Part shown: positions 44,219 through 51,682 of the stretch, in pieces
Layout: the number at the start of each line of letters is the position of its first letter
Position numbering within the stretch: the stretch's first letter is position 1
NCBI RefSeq assembly: GCF_000147075.1
Contig: NC_014484.1
Location: 1,009,501 to 1,073,500, forward strand
Source of the DNA: Spirochaeta thermophila DSM 6192
GTDB lineage: Bacteria; Spirochaetota; Spirochaetia; Winmispirales; Winmispiraceae
Reading direction: 5' to 3'
Length of the DNA: 64,000 nt
Position numbers and translations under genes: made by a program
The notes under the pieces: generated by a model
Database searches by the model: none
What the model was told of the DNA's origin: nothing
Seen by the model: the letters and a program-made list of their open reading frames with translations, nothing else

Positions 44219-45870
44219 TGGGGGTGAGGGTGGTGTGTGTGGCCCAGGAGGGGAAGGGGGTGGGGACGGGGCACAGGGTCAGGATGGAGCGGCTCGCGGA
44301 GGGGCTTCGGAAAGAGGGGGTTGAGGCAGGGGTGCGGGTGTGGGATGGGGGGAGGTGGGAGGGTGAGGGGGGGGAGGTGGTGTGGGTGGTGGATGTGCGG
44401 CGCTCGGAGCGTGGGTGGGTGAGGGCGCTCAAGGAGGAGGGGGTGGTGGTGGCGCTCGATCCGGATCCCGTGCTCGCCCGGGAGGCGGATGTGGTGCTCG
44501 CTGGGTTGCCGCAGGCGCACCGGGAGCGGGTGAACGTGCGGGTGGCGCCGGTGTGGTGGGAGGTGCCGCGGCGGGAGGGGAGGGGGCGCGAGATCCGGCG
44601 GGTTCTGGTGAGCTTCGGGGGGGAGGATCCGTGGGGGCTCACCGAGTGGGTGTGCGGTCTGGATGGGGGGGTGTGGGGGGGGTGTGAGGTGGAGGTGGTG
44701 GTGGGGCCGAGGTTCGGGAGGGAGGTGCGCACGGGGTGGCGGGTGGTGCGGCCTTCAGGGCCGCTCCACGAGCGCCTTGGGGACTACGATCTGGTGATCA
44801 CCTCGTTCGGGCTCACGGCGTACGAGGCGCGGAAGGCGGGGGTGGGGGTCCTGCTCCTCAACCCTACGGCCTACCACGCGGGACTGGGGAGGCGGGCGGG
44901 GTTTGCGGGGGGGCGGCCGGGGCGGGGGTGGGTGAGGCTGCTTGGGCGTGTGTTGAGGGGTGGGGAGGAGGGGGTGTGGGGGGAGGGGGTCGGGGGGAGG
45001 AGTGCGGTGGAGGTGGTGAGGGGGGTGGTGGAGGGGTGGGGTGGGGTGGGGTGTCCGGGGTGTGGGGAGCGGGGGAGGCGGGCGGTGTGGCGGGGGGAGG
45101 AGAGGACGGTGGTGCGGTGCGCGGGGTGTGGGCTGGAGTATGTGCTGGGGTTGGGGCCGGCGGAGCGGGAGTATGGGCCGGACTACTTCTTCGAGGAGTA
45201 CCGCGCGCAGTACGGGAGGACCTACCTGGAGGACTTTGCGTCCATAGTTGAGCGGGGGAGGGAGCGGGTGCAGGTGTTGCGGCGATGGGTGCCGGAGGGG
45301 GGGAGGGTGCTGGATGTGGGGTGTGCGTATGGGCCGTTCCTGGTGGCGGCGAGGGAGGGTGGGTATGTGCCGGCGGGGCTGGATGTGGGGGAGGATGCGG
45401 TGGCGTATGTGCGGCAGGAGCTGGGGGTGTGGGCGTGGGTGGGACGATTCGAGGAGTGGGAGGAGGAGGGGGAGTGGGATGCCCTCACCATGTGGTTCGT
45501 GATAGAACACTTCCGCAGGCTTTCGGAGGTCCTCGACAAGGTAGCCCGCCTCCTCAAAAAGGGAGGGATGTTCGCCTTCGGCACCCCGAACGCGCGCGGC
45601 CTCTCCTGGCTCCTCAGGAGGGATCGCTTCTATCGGGAGAGCCCCCGTGATCATCACCTCCTCCTTTCGGTGGGGGTGGTGCGCCGTCTCCTCGGACGGT
45701 GGGGGATGAAGGTGGTGGCCGTGAGACAGACAGGCCTCCACCCGGAACGTATCCCGGTCCTGGGACGCCTCTTTCCCCCGGGGACGCTGAGATGGAGGAT
45801 CACGGGCCGGCTCCTGGGTCTCCTGGGGCTCGGTGATACTATCGAGATCTATGCCAAGAAGTACGGATGA
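44218..45870 (+). CDS. PseG-like nucleotide-sugar hydrolase / zinc-ribbon methyltransferase fusion
   Basis: A 550-residue protein. Residues 1-260 follow the PseG/MurG-type fold (GTGHRVRMERLAEGLRKEGV, LVSFGGEDPWGLTEW, ITSFGLTAYEARKAGVGVLL). Cysteines 279/282 and 301/304 form a zinc ribbon. Residues about 330-550 are a SAM methyltransferase (RVLDVGCAYGPF near 366). This fusion joins an activated-sugar hydrolase or transferase with a methylation step. Codon use is extreme (GGG, GTG, CGG) up to about 45480 and then normal, so the two halves may differ in origin. Start at 44218, overlapping the upstream stop. Confidence 0.75.
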   Translation: MGVRVVCVAQEGKGVGTGHRVRMERLAEGLRKEGVEAGVRVWDGGRWEGEGGEVVWVVDVRRSERGWVRALKEEGVVVALDPDPVLAREADVVLAGLPQAHRERVNVRVAPVWWEVPRREGRGREIRRVLVSFGGEDPWGLTEWVCGLDGGVWGGCEVEVVVGPRFGREVRTGWRVVRPSGPLHERLGDYDLVITSFGLTAYEARKAGVGVLLLNPTAYHAGLGRRAGFAGGRPGRGWVRLLGRVLRGGEEGVWGEGVGGRSAVEVVRGVVEGWGGVGCPGCGERGRRAVWRGEERTVVRCAGCGLEYVLGLGPAEREYGPDYFFEEYRAQYGRTYLEDFASIVERGRERVQVLRRWVPEGGRVLDVGCAYGPFLVAAREGGYVPAGLDVGEDAVAYVRQELGVWAWVGRFEEWEEEGEWDALTMWFVIEHFRRLSEVLDKVARLLKKGGMFAFGTPNARGLSWLLRRDRFYRESPRDHHLLLSVGVVRRLLGRWGMKVVAVRQTGLHPERIPVLGRLFPPGTLRWRITGRLLGLLGLGDTIEIYAKKYG

Positions 45871-45948
45871 GTGTTCCCTCCTCACATCCTCATGCGAGCT
45901 GAAGATGTGCCGATTCTTGGAGTAAGAGGTGTAGTGTGGGAGGGGATC

Positions 45949-47559
45949 ATGGAAGACCAGAAGACCGTACTCATCCTCGGTGCAGGGGTCATGCAGCTTC
46001 CCGCGATCAAGATCGCCAGGCGCCTGGGATGGAGGGTGGCTGTGGCCGACGCCGACCCCTCTGCCCCAGGGGCACGGCTTGCGGATCTCTTCTTCCACGT
46101 CGATCTCAAGGATACCGAAGGGCTCCTCGCTGCAGCCCGGAAGCTCGCCTCTCAGGGAGGGCTTCACGGTGTGTTCACCGCAGGCACCGACTTCTCCACG
46201 AGCGTGGCCTACGTGGCCGAGAGGATGGGGCTCCCGGGCATACCCTACGAGGTGGCGTTGAGGGCCAAGGACAAGGCGCTCATGCGGGACCACCTCCACC
46301 GTGCGGGAATCCCGGTACCCCGATATGGGGTGCTCTCACGTGAGGAGAGAGCGAACCGCCTCCTCGAGGAGGCACGTCGGATCCCCTTTCCCCTCGTGGT
46401 GAAGCCCGCGGACAACATGGGGGCCCGTGGCGTGCGGCTGGTGAGGGACACCACTGAGCTTGAGGAGGCGTTCGAGAGGGCTGCGGCCTGTTCCCTCTCC
46501 GGGAAGGTGGTGCTGGAGGAGTTCCTCGAGGGTCCGGAGTTCAGTATCGACGCCGTGGTGTGGCGGGGAGAGGTGCACATCTGCGGCGTCGCCGACAGGC
46601 ACATCTTCTTCCCTCCTTATTTCGTGGAGATGGGCCACACCATGCCCACGGATACCCCCCCCTCGGTGAGGGCCGAGCTCGAGGAGGTCTTTGTCCAGGC
46701 CGTGAAGGCCTTGGGGATCACCGAGGGTGCGGCGAAGGGCGACGTGTTCTACACCGGCCGCGGCCCTGTCATCGGCGAGATCGCGGCCCGCCTCTCGGGC
46801 GGCTACATGTCGGGGTGGACCTATCCCTATGCCTCGGGGGTGGAGGTCACCGAGGCCGCCCTCCGCATCGCGGTCGGCCTCCCGCCGGGTGATCTTTCCC
46901 CCCGGTGGGAACGGGTGTGCGCCGAGCGGGCCTTTCTCTCCATACCCGGCGTGGTGCGATCGATAGAAGGCTTCCACCTCCTCAGGCTCGAGCCGGGGGT
47001 GAAGAAGACCTTCCTCAGGATCTCTCCCGGAGACAGGGTGCGCTTCCCGACGAACAACGTGGAGAAGTGCGGGAACGTGCTCGCCCTTGGCGAGACTCGG
47101 GAAGAGGCGGTCGCCCGCGCAGAAGGGAGCGTGTCCCGGGTGAGACTCGTACTCCTCCCCGGAGATACGGAGACCTCCTCCTTCCTTTTCGAAGACACCT
47201 CGTTCCCTTCCGCCTTCGGACTCGCTCATCACGAAGAGGTCCACCTCTCTCGTCTCTCGCCTCTGTACCGCAGCTTACCTCGGGTTTCCCCTCCCTGTCG
47301 GGTGAGGAACGTAGGACGGAACGCCTATGTGGACATCCTCCCTCTCAGGGTGAAACAGGACCGGGATTGGTACTGTCACACCATAGGGGAGATCCTGGAA
47401 GAGATGGACACATACCTCGCCTCGATGCCACCTCTCCCGCGGATTCTGGGGAGGGACTTCTGGATTGCCCTTCTCAAAGGTGGCTGGCAGGGCGCGAGGT
47501 GGTACGTGGACACCCTCCGCGAGGGAGTTGATCCGAGAACCCTGGAGCCTGTGGGATGA
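45949..47559 (+). CDS. ATP-grasp domain protein
   Basis: A 536-residue protein beginning VLILGAGVMQLPAIKIARRL, a Rossmann-like first domain, followed by an ATP-grasp fold with FPLVVKPADNMGARGVRLVR, VLEEFLEGPEFSIDAVVWRG and VIGEIAARLSGGY. The C-terminal 130 residues are extra. Proteins of this group ligate a carboxylate to an amine or thiol using ATP; the substrate is unknown. I start at 45949 (gaggggatc upstream). Four bases overlap the next gene. Confidence 0.85.
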   Translation: MEDQKTVLILGAGVMQLPAIKIARRLGWRVAVADADPSAPGARLADLFFHVDLKDTEGLLAAARKLASQGGLHGVFTAGTDFSTSVAYVAERMGLPGIPYEVALRAKDKALMRDHLHRAGIPVPRYGVLSREERANRLLEEARRIPFPLVVKPADNMGARGVRLVRDTTELEEAFERAAACSLSGKVVLEEFLEGPEFSIDAVVWRGEVHICGVADRHIFFPPYFVEMGHTMPTDTPPSVRAELEEVFVQAVKALGITEGAAKGDVFYTGRGPVIGEIAARLSGGYMSGWTYPYASGVEVTEAALRIAVGLPPGDLSPRWERVCAERAFLSIPGVVRSIEGFHLLRLEPGVKKTFLRISPGDRVRFPTNNVEKCGNVLALGETREEAVARAEGSVSRVRLVLLPGDTETSSFLFEDTSFPSAFGLAHHEEVHLSRLSPLYRSLPRVSPPCRVRNVGRNAYVDILPLRVKQDRDWYCHTIGEILEEMDTYLASMPPLPRILGRDFWIALLKGGWQGARWYVDTLREGVDPRTLEPVG

Positions 47560-48575
47560 AGAGAGGAGTCCTCTTCCTGCTCGTGTTCCTCGTTTCTCTC
47601 GTCGCCGTGTTCGGTGAGGAAGGGAACGCAGGTATATATCCACTCCTCTCCTTCCTCCACGATGTCGGAGGCCATCTCTACTGGGATCCCCTTGGGAGGA
47701 AAGGCCTCATCTCCACACCCTCCCATCTCCTCTCCTTCTCGCCGGAGAGTCCTGTGGCCTACCTGGATTACCGTACCCCTGTGAAGGTGACATTCACCGA
47801 ACGGAACGGCGCGATTTTCCTCACCGACGAGACAAAGGACCGCCTTCTCTCCCTCCTCGAGGAGGAACGGGGCCCTCGGATCGCCGCGATCATCCTCGAT
47901 CCCGGACATGGGGGCAAGGATCCGGGGACCATAGGCACCCACACCCTGTCCGACGGGAAGAAGCTCGTGATCCAGGAGAAGGAGGTGGTGCTCTCCATCT
48001 CCCTCCGGTTGAGGGATCTCCTCGAGAAGGCGTATCCCGACAAGCGCATCTTCCTCACCAGGGAATCCGACCGCTACCTCTCGCTGGAAGAGCGCACCGA
48101 ATTCGCCAACACCGTACTGAGCGACTATTGGGAGGATGCCGTTCTCTTCATCTCGATTCATGCGAACGCCTCTCTCAATCGAAACGCGAAGGGCTTCGAA
48201 GTGTGGTATCTCCCCGAGGACTATCGGAGAACAGTGGTGGATCCAAAGGATGTCGAGGCGGAGGAGGTCTTCCCCATCCTCAACAGCATGAAGGAGGAGG
48301 AGCTCTTCGTCGAGGGACTGCTCCTCGCACGAATGGTCTCCGACGGGCTCGAGTCGACGATCGGGAAGGTGAGTCCCAACAGGGGGCTCAAGGCCGAGAA
48401 GTGGTACGTGGTGAGGAACGCGCGGATGCCTGCGGTCCTCGTGGAGGTGGGATTCGTCACCGAACCCGAGGAGGCGAGGCTGCTCTCCACCCCTGCCTAC
48501 TTGCAGGATATCGCGCGCGGCCTCTATAATGGAGTCGCCCGATTCATAGAGCACTATGAATCGCTCTCATTCTGA
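47556..48575 (+). CDS. amiC: N-acetylmuramoyl-L-alanine amidase
   Basis: A 339-residue protein with a signal peptide (MKRGVLFLLVFLVSLVAVFG), a N-terminal beta domain and an Amidase_3 catalytic domain: IAAIILDPGHGGKDPGTIG with the zinc His, then Glu in QEKEVVLSISLRLRD, ISIHANAS and VEVGFVTEPEEARLL. It cleaves the stem peptide from peptidoglycan in the periplasm, typically during cell separation. It overlaps the ATP-grasp gene and runs straight into the GerMN gene. The exact paralogue name (AmiA/B/C) is not certain. Confidence 0.9.
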   Translation: MKRGVLFLLVFLVSLVAVFGEEGNAGIYPLLSFLHDVGGHLYWDPLGRKGLISTPSHLLSFSPESPVAYLDYRTPVKVTFTERNGAIFLTDETKDRLLSLLEEERGPRIAAIILDPGHGGKDPGTIGTHTLSDGKKLVIQEKEVVLSISLRLRDLLEKAYPDKRIFLTRESDRYLSLEERTEFANTVLSDYWEDAVLFISIHANASLNRNAKGFEVWYLPEDYRRTVVDPKDVEAEEVFPILNSMKEEELFVEGLLLARMVSDGLESTIGKVSPNRGLKAEKWYVVRNARMPAVLVEVGFVTEPEEARLLSTPAYLQDIARGLYNGVARFIEHYESLSF

Positions 48576-49090
48576 TGTCGTGCAAGGAAGGATCCGTGCG
48601 AAGGAACATCCTCACGAGGCCTGAGTATGCACTCGCGGCGTATATCGTGACATTCGTCCTCTCCGTCTTCCTCTACCGGGTATTCCCTCCCGAAGATGTG
48701 CGGGTGGTCACCTTCTTTCCCGGAGTGATCACGCCGCGCCTCGAAGGCGAGGTACACTATCTCCCCCGGGAGGAGACGAGGGAGGGGCAGGTGGAGGAGT
48801 TCATCCGGCACCTCTTCCTCGGTCCCAAGGAGGTGACGCACACCCCTCTCTTCACCCACGACACACGTATACTGATCCTCATCGTCACCGAGACCACGGT
48901 CTACCTCGATCTCAGCAAGGAGGCCTTTTTCTCCACGGAGAGATTGCAGGTGTCGTTCCGTCAGAGTTTGGAGGCCCTCAGGAAGAACGTATTCTTTAAT
49001 TTTCGATATATAAAAGAAATGAACATAACGATCGAGGGGCAGCTCCCCTATGAGTCTCCCTTCCTTGAGGATCTGGAGAAGGAAATGTGA
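48575..49090 (+). CDS. GerMN domain protein
   Basis: A 171-residue protein with one N-terminal membrane helix (about 18-38) and a GerMN domain (QVEEFIRHLFLGPKEVTHTP, then TTVYLDLSKEAFF), a sporulation/lipoprotein-type domain found near peptidoglycan amidases. ATG 48575 overlaps the stop of the amidase; a GTG at 48596 preceded by aaggaagg is an alternative start. Likely works with the amidase at the envelope. Confidence 0.8.
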   Translation: MSCKEGSVRRNILTRPEYALAAYIVTFVLSVFLYRVFPPEDVRVVTFFPGVITPRLEGEVHYLPREETREGQVEEFIRHLFLGPKEVTHTPLFTHDTRILILIVTETTVYLDLSKEAFFSTERLQVSFRQSLEALRKNVFFNFRYIKEMNITIEGQLPYESPFLEDLEKEM

Positions 49091-49119
49091 AAATTTTTTT
49101 TGTCTTTGCCAAAAAAACA

Positions 49120-49147
49120 TTGACAAACCAAACGTGATACGTATAAT
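49120..49147 (+). promoter_or_regulatory. Strong sigma70 promoter of flaA
   Basis: TTGACA (49120-49125), 16 bases, TATAAT (49142-49147), both perfect, giving a start near 49154 with the AAAAAGGAG ribosome binding site following. It is the best promoter match in the window and does not resemble a sigma28 promoter. Confidence 0.85.
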
Positions 49148-49183
49148 TCTAATTAGTAAGCCTTTATGAAAAAGGAGCACGGG

Positions 49184-50212
49184 ATGAAACGGATCTTTAT
49201 GCTTTTGGCGATGAGTCTTCTGGTTCTGGGGAGTCTGCAGGTCCTTGCGGAGGAAGCTGTCCTTATAGATTTTTCCACCCTCACGCCTGACTATCCCGCG
49301 GATAATCCCACGGAGAACAGTGCCACCCTCGTGGACTACAGTGTCTCTGCGGGTGCGGGGTTCAGCGAGGAGGATAAGGCCCTCATGAAGACCTCGCTCG
49401 CAATCAACAACTGGGAGGTCCACCTCAACTCTTCGGCCAGGTTCGTGGTCACCGAGGTGAACTCCTATGTCAGAGAGGCGAGGGTGAAGGACACGGCTCC
49501 CAAGTACGCCGGAGAGACGGTGATGGGCGTGCGGGTGGCCTTCCCGGATACCCCCTACAACGCCTGGGCGATCGTCCAGCCGCCCTTCGAGATCCCCGCA
49601 TATGCGGACAAGACCGTGGTGAATCCTGACGGGACCCTCAGCGTACCTCAGGAAGAAGTAGGAAAGGGGACTAAATTCCATGGATACGGGGTGGTCACCA
49701 ACGTGGGCGTCCTGAAGTCGGTCCATGTGAACGTTCGGGGACTCAACTTCCCACAGGGCCTCTCCCTCATCCTCCAGGATCAGAACGGCGAGCAGCAGGA
49801 GATCTTCCTCGGCTATCTGAACTTCGACGGCTGGAAGGAGCTCGTGTGGGAGAACCCGAACTACATCGAGGACGTGAGGAAGCGGGAACTCAAGACCTAT
49901 CCTCTCTATCCCAACCTGCGGCCTCTTGTGAAGCTCATCGGGTTCAGGATCTACAAGGATGGGAGCATGGCGGGTGGTGATTTCATCACCTACATCAAGG
50001 ATGTGCGCGTGGTCTACGACAAGGCCGTGCTCGATCTCGAAGAGGACATCGACCACGAGGCCATCTGGGGTATCCTCCAGTCGAGAGAAGAAGCGCGTCG
50101 AAACGCCGAACTCCGCAGACTCGGGAACCTCCAGGTGCTCCGCTATCTCGAGCGGAAGAAGATGCACGCCGAGGCCGGTACGGAGGCGGGGGCCGAGACG
50201 CAGACCCAGTGA
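49184..50212 (+). CDS. flaA: Flagellar filament outer-layer (sheath) protein FlaA
   Basis: A 342-residue exported protein with a signal peptide (MKRIFMLLAMSLLVLGSLQV, then LAEEAVL). The domain has the FlaA features: ETVMGVRVAFPDTPYNAWAI, KFHGYGVVTNVGVLKSVHVN and the repeated IYKDGSMAGGDFITYIKDVR. FlaA coats the spirochaetal periplasmic filament. The ATG at 49184 follows AAGGAG at six bases, so I prefer it to 49166. A sigma70 promoter drives it, and a rho-independent terminator follows. Confidence 0.9.
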   Translation: MKRIFMLLAMSLLVLGSLQVLAEEAVLIDFSTLTPDYPADNPTENSATLVDYSVSAGAGFSEEDKALMKTSLAINNWEVHLNSSARFVVTEVNSYVREARVKDTAPKYAGETVMGVRVAFPDTPYNAWAIVQPPFEIPAYADKTVVNPDGTLSVPQEEVGKGTKFHGYGVVTNVGVLKSVHVNVRGLNFPQGLSLILQDQNGEQQEIFLGYLNFDGWKELVWENPNYIEDVRKRELKTYPLYPNLRPLVKLIGFRIYKDGSMAGGDFITYIKDVRVVYDKAVLDLEEDIDHEAIWGILQSREEARRNAELRRLGNLQVLRYLERKKMHAEAGTEAGAETQTQ

Positions 50213-50249
50213 GATAGTCCGCGATCGGAATACGCGAGATCGGTATCCG

Positions 50250-50279
50250 ACAGCCACCCTGCGGGGTGGCTGTCTTTGT
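50250..50279 (+). terminator. Terminator after flaA
   Basis: ACAGCCACC and GGTGGCTGT arms with a CTGCGG loop, followed by CTTTGTCT. It lies 37 bases after the flaA stop. Confidence 0.8.
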
Positions 50280-50310
50280 CTGTATCCGGGAAGCCTGCGG
50301 GTTCTTTCTC

Positions 50311-50338
50311 TGGACAAACCACTGAAAGGTGGTATACT
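50311..50338 (+). promoter_or_regulatory. Leaderless-type promoter of 50345 gene
   Basis: TGGACA, 16 bases, TATACT (50333-50338), six bases, ATG at 50345. The predicted start is the A of the ATG. There is no Shine-Dalgarno. Confidence 0.55.
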
Positions 50339-50344
50339 GGGAAT

Positions 50345-50920
50345 ATGTCGGGATGGGTTACGAACGTACTTTCAGTCTCAGCGTTCAGGGAGGAAACCGA
50401 GGTATACGAGTTCATACGGCAGACGGTGAGGCCCCCCCAGGGGGGAGGGCCGGGATCGTTCGCCCCTCTCATCGAGTTTTCGAATCTGCGGGACGATGGA
50501 CATACCCGTTCGGGTGTCCTCGATGTGGAGTACCTCAACCTCAGTGTGATCTACAAACATGATCAGGTACGCCTCGTCTATCACTTCCTCACCTCGTGGA
50601 ATTTCTTCGCCCTCAACATCGACCTCTTCATCCCCTCCTTCCAGCATCTCCAGATCCTCCATCTTGCGATGGATCCTTCCACCGGTGTGACGAGACTCAC
50701 CGGATACCAGGGGGGGAAGGTCCTCTTCGAGAAGGAGGTGATGAGGGATCTGGGAAAGATGTATCTGGAAGATCTCGAACGACTCCCCTCGTCGGGACAT
50801 GTCGCTTCCCTCTCCTATGCCCAGATCGCCTCGATGAACCGTGAACAGTTCCGCCTCTTCCTTTCTTATTTGCGACAGGGCAGGCCTCTCGAGGGGGGGC
50901 CCCCTTCGGAGATAGGGTGA
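50345..50920 (+). CDS. Hypothetical protein
   Basis: A 191-residue soluble protein beginning MSGWVTNVLSVSAFREETEV. It contains a motif FAPLIEFSNLRDDGHTRSGV and a hydrophobic beta-alpha stretch (YHFLTSWNFFALNIDLFIPS), ending in helices. No signal peptide and no known family. The longer frame from 50276 would run through the flaA terminator and is rejected. Function unknown. Confidence 0.65.
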   Translation: MSGWVTNVLSVSAFREETEVYEFIRQTVRPPQGGGPGSFAPLIEFSNLRDDGHTRSGVLDVEYLNLSVIYKHDQVRLVYHFLTSWNFFALNIDLFIPSFQHLQILHLAMDPSTGVTRLTGYQGGKVLFEKEVMRDLGKMYLEDLERLPSSGHVASLSYAQIASMNREQFRLFLSYLRQGRPLEGGPPSEIG

Positions 50921-51030
50921 TGCTTCCCATCAGGAACCCACGTGTCCACTGTTCGGAGGAAATTCCCTGAATTGCGAGCCGGCATGTGGTATGTTGTAGG
51001 GTAACATCCCTGAATCCTAGGAGGTCAACG

Positions 51031-51609
51031 ATGAGAAGGTGTGGTGTTGTTGTGGTGTTCTTGTGCGTCGTGGGAGGCATGGCCTTCGCCCAGGAGACTG
51101 ATGGGGCGATGGAGGCCCTCATGGGGCCGGGTGATTTCGGTATCTACGCAGGGGTGGGGTGGGGGTTCTTCTGGGGCGCCGTCGATGTCTCAGGTGGAGT
51201 GGAGGTGATCTTCCATCAGATCGATCTCGGGGAAAAGGTCCCCCTCACCTTTGGTGGTGCCGCACGGGTCTCGTACTATGGGTGGACCGATGACTACTTG
51301 GGAGACGACTATCACTACGCCTACCTTGGAGGAGGGGTCTTTGCGACCGCCCATCTGGGGTTCACGGAAGAGAGCGCCCCTGAGAACGTGAAGTTCCTCG
51401 CCAACACGGACTGGTATGTGGGCCTCGGCCCGCAGTTCACTTCGTACTCGTGGGGATGGACGGGGGAACAGGACCATGAGTTCAGGATCGGGATCGGGAC
51501 GCTCGCTGGTGTGAGCTACTTCCTCACGCCCAACTTCGCGATCAACCTGGAAGGCGGCTACTATGGGTGGTACGGTTCAGGCCTCATCGGGGTGCTCATC
51601 AAGTTCTAG
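51031..51609 (+). CDS. Small outer-membrane protein
   Basis: A 192-residue protein. A signal peptide (MRRCGVVVVFLCVVGGMAFA) precedes alternating aromatic beta strands (YAGVGWGFFWGAVDVSGGVE) and a C-terminal strand ending LIGVLIKF, a common end of outer-membrane beta barrels. The ribosome binding site is aggagg. It has its own terminator, built from tandem repeats, downstream. Confidence 0.75.
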   Translation: MRRCGVVVVFLCVVGGMAFAQETDGAMEALMGPGDFGIYAGVGWGFFWGAVDVSGGVEVIFHQIDLGEKVPLTFGGAARVSYYGWTDDYLGDDYHYAYLGGGVFATAHLGFTEESAPENVKFLANTDWYVGLGPQFTSYSWGWTGEQDHEFRIGIGTLAGVSYFLTPNFAINLEGGYYGWYGSGLIGVLIKF

Positions 51610-51610
51610 T

Positions 51611-51667
51611 CGCCCCTCCGGAGAAGGAGAGCCCGCCCCTCCGGAGAAGGAGAGCCCGCCCCTCCGG
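51611..51667 (+). repeat. 23-bp tandem repeat, about 2.5 copies
   Basis: A 23-base unit beginning CGCCCCTCCGGAGAAGGAGA repeats at 51611, 51634 and partly at 51657. The last copy plus GGGCTCTCC forms the terminator hairpin, so the array looks like a duplicated terminator arm. Confidence 0.8.
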
Positions 51668-51678
51668 GTGGGCTCTCC
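51649..51678. terminator. Bidirectional terminator between convergent genes
   Basis: GGAGAGCCC (51649-51657) pairs with GGGCTCTCC (51670-51678), extended inward by GCCC/GGGT to a 13-bp stem with a short loop. It lies between the + gene ending at 51609 and the - gene ending at 51683. The T tracts are poor on both strands. Confidence 0.6.
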
Positions 51679-51682
51679 TCGT

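Noticed and set aside
51611-51667. Tandem repeats considered as a CRISPR array
   Set aside because: The units are directly adjacent with no spacers and form part of a terminator; no cas genes nearby.
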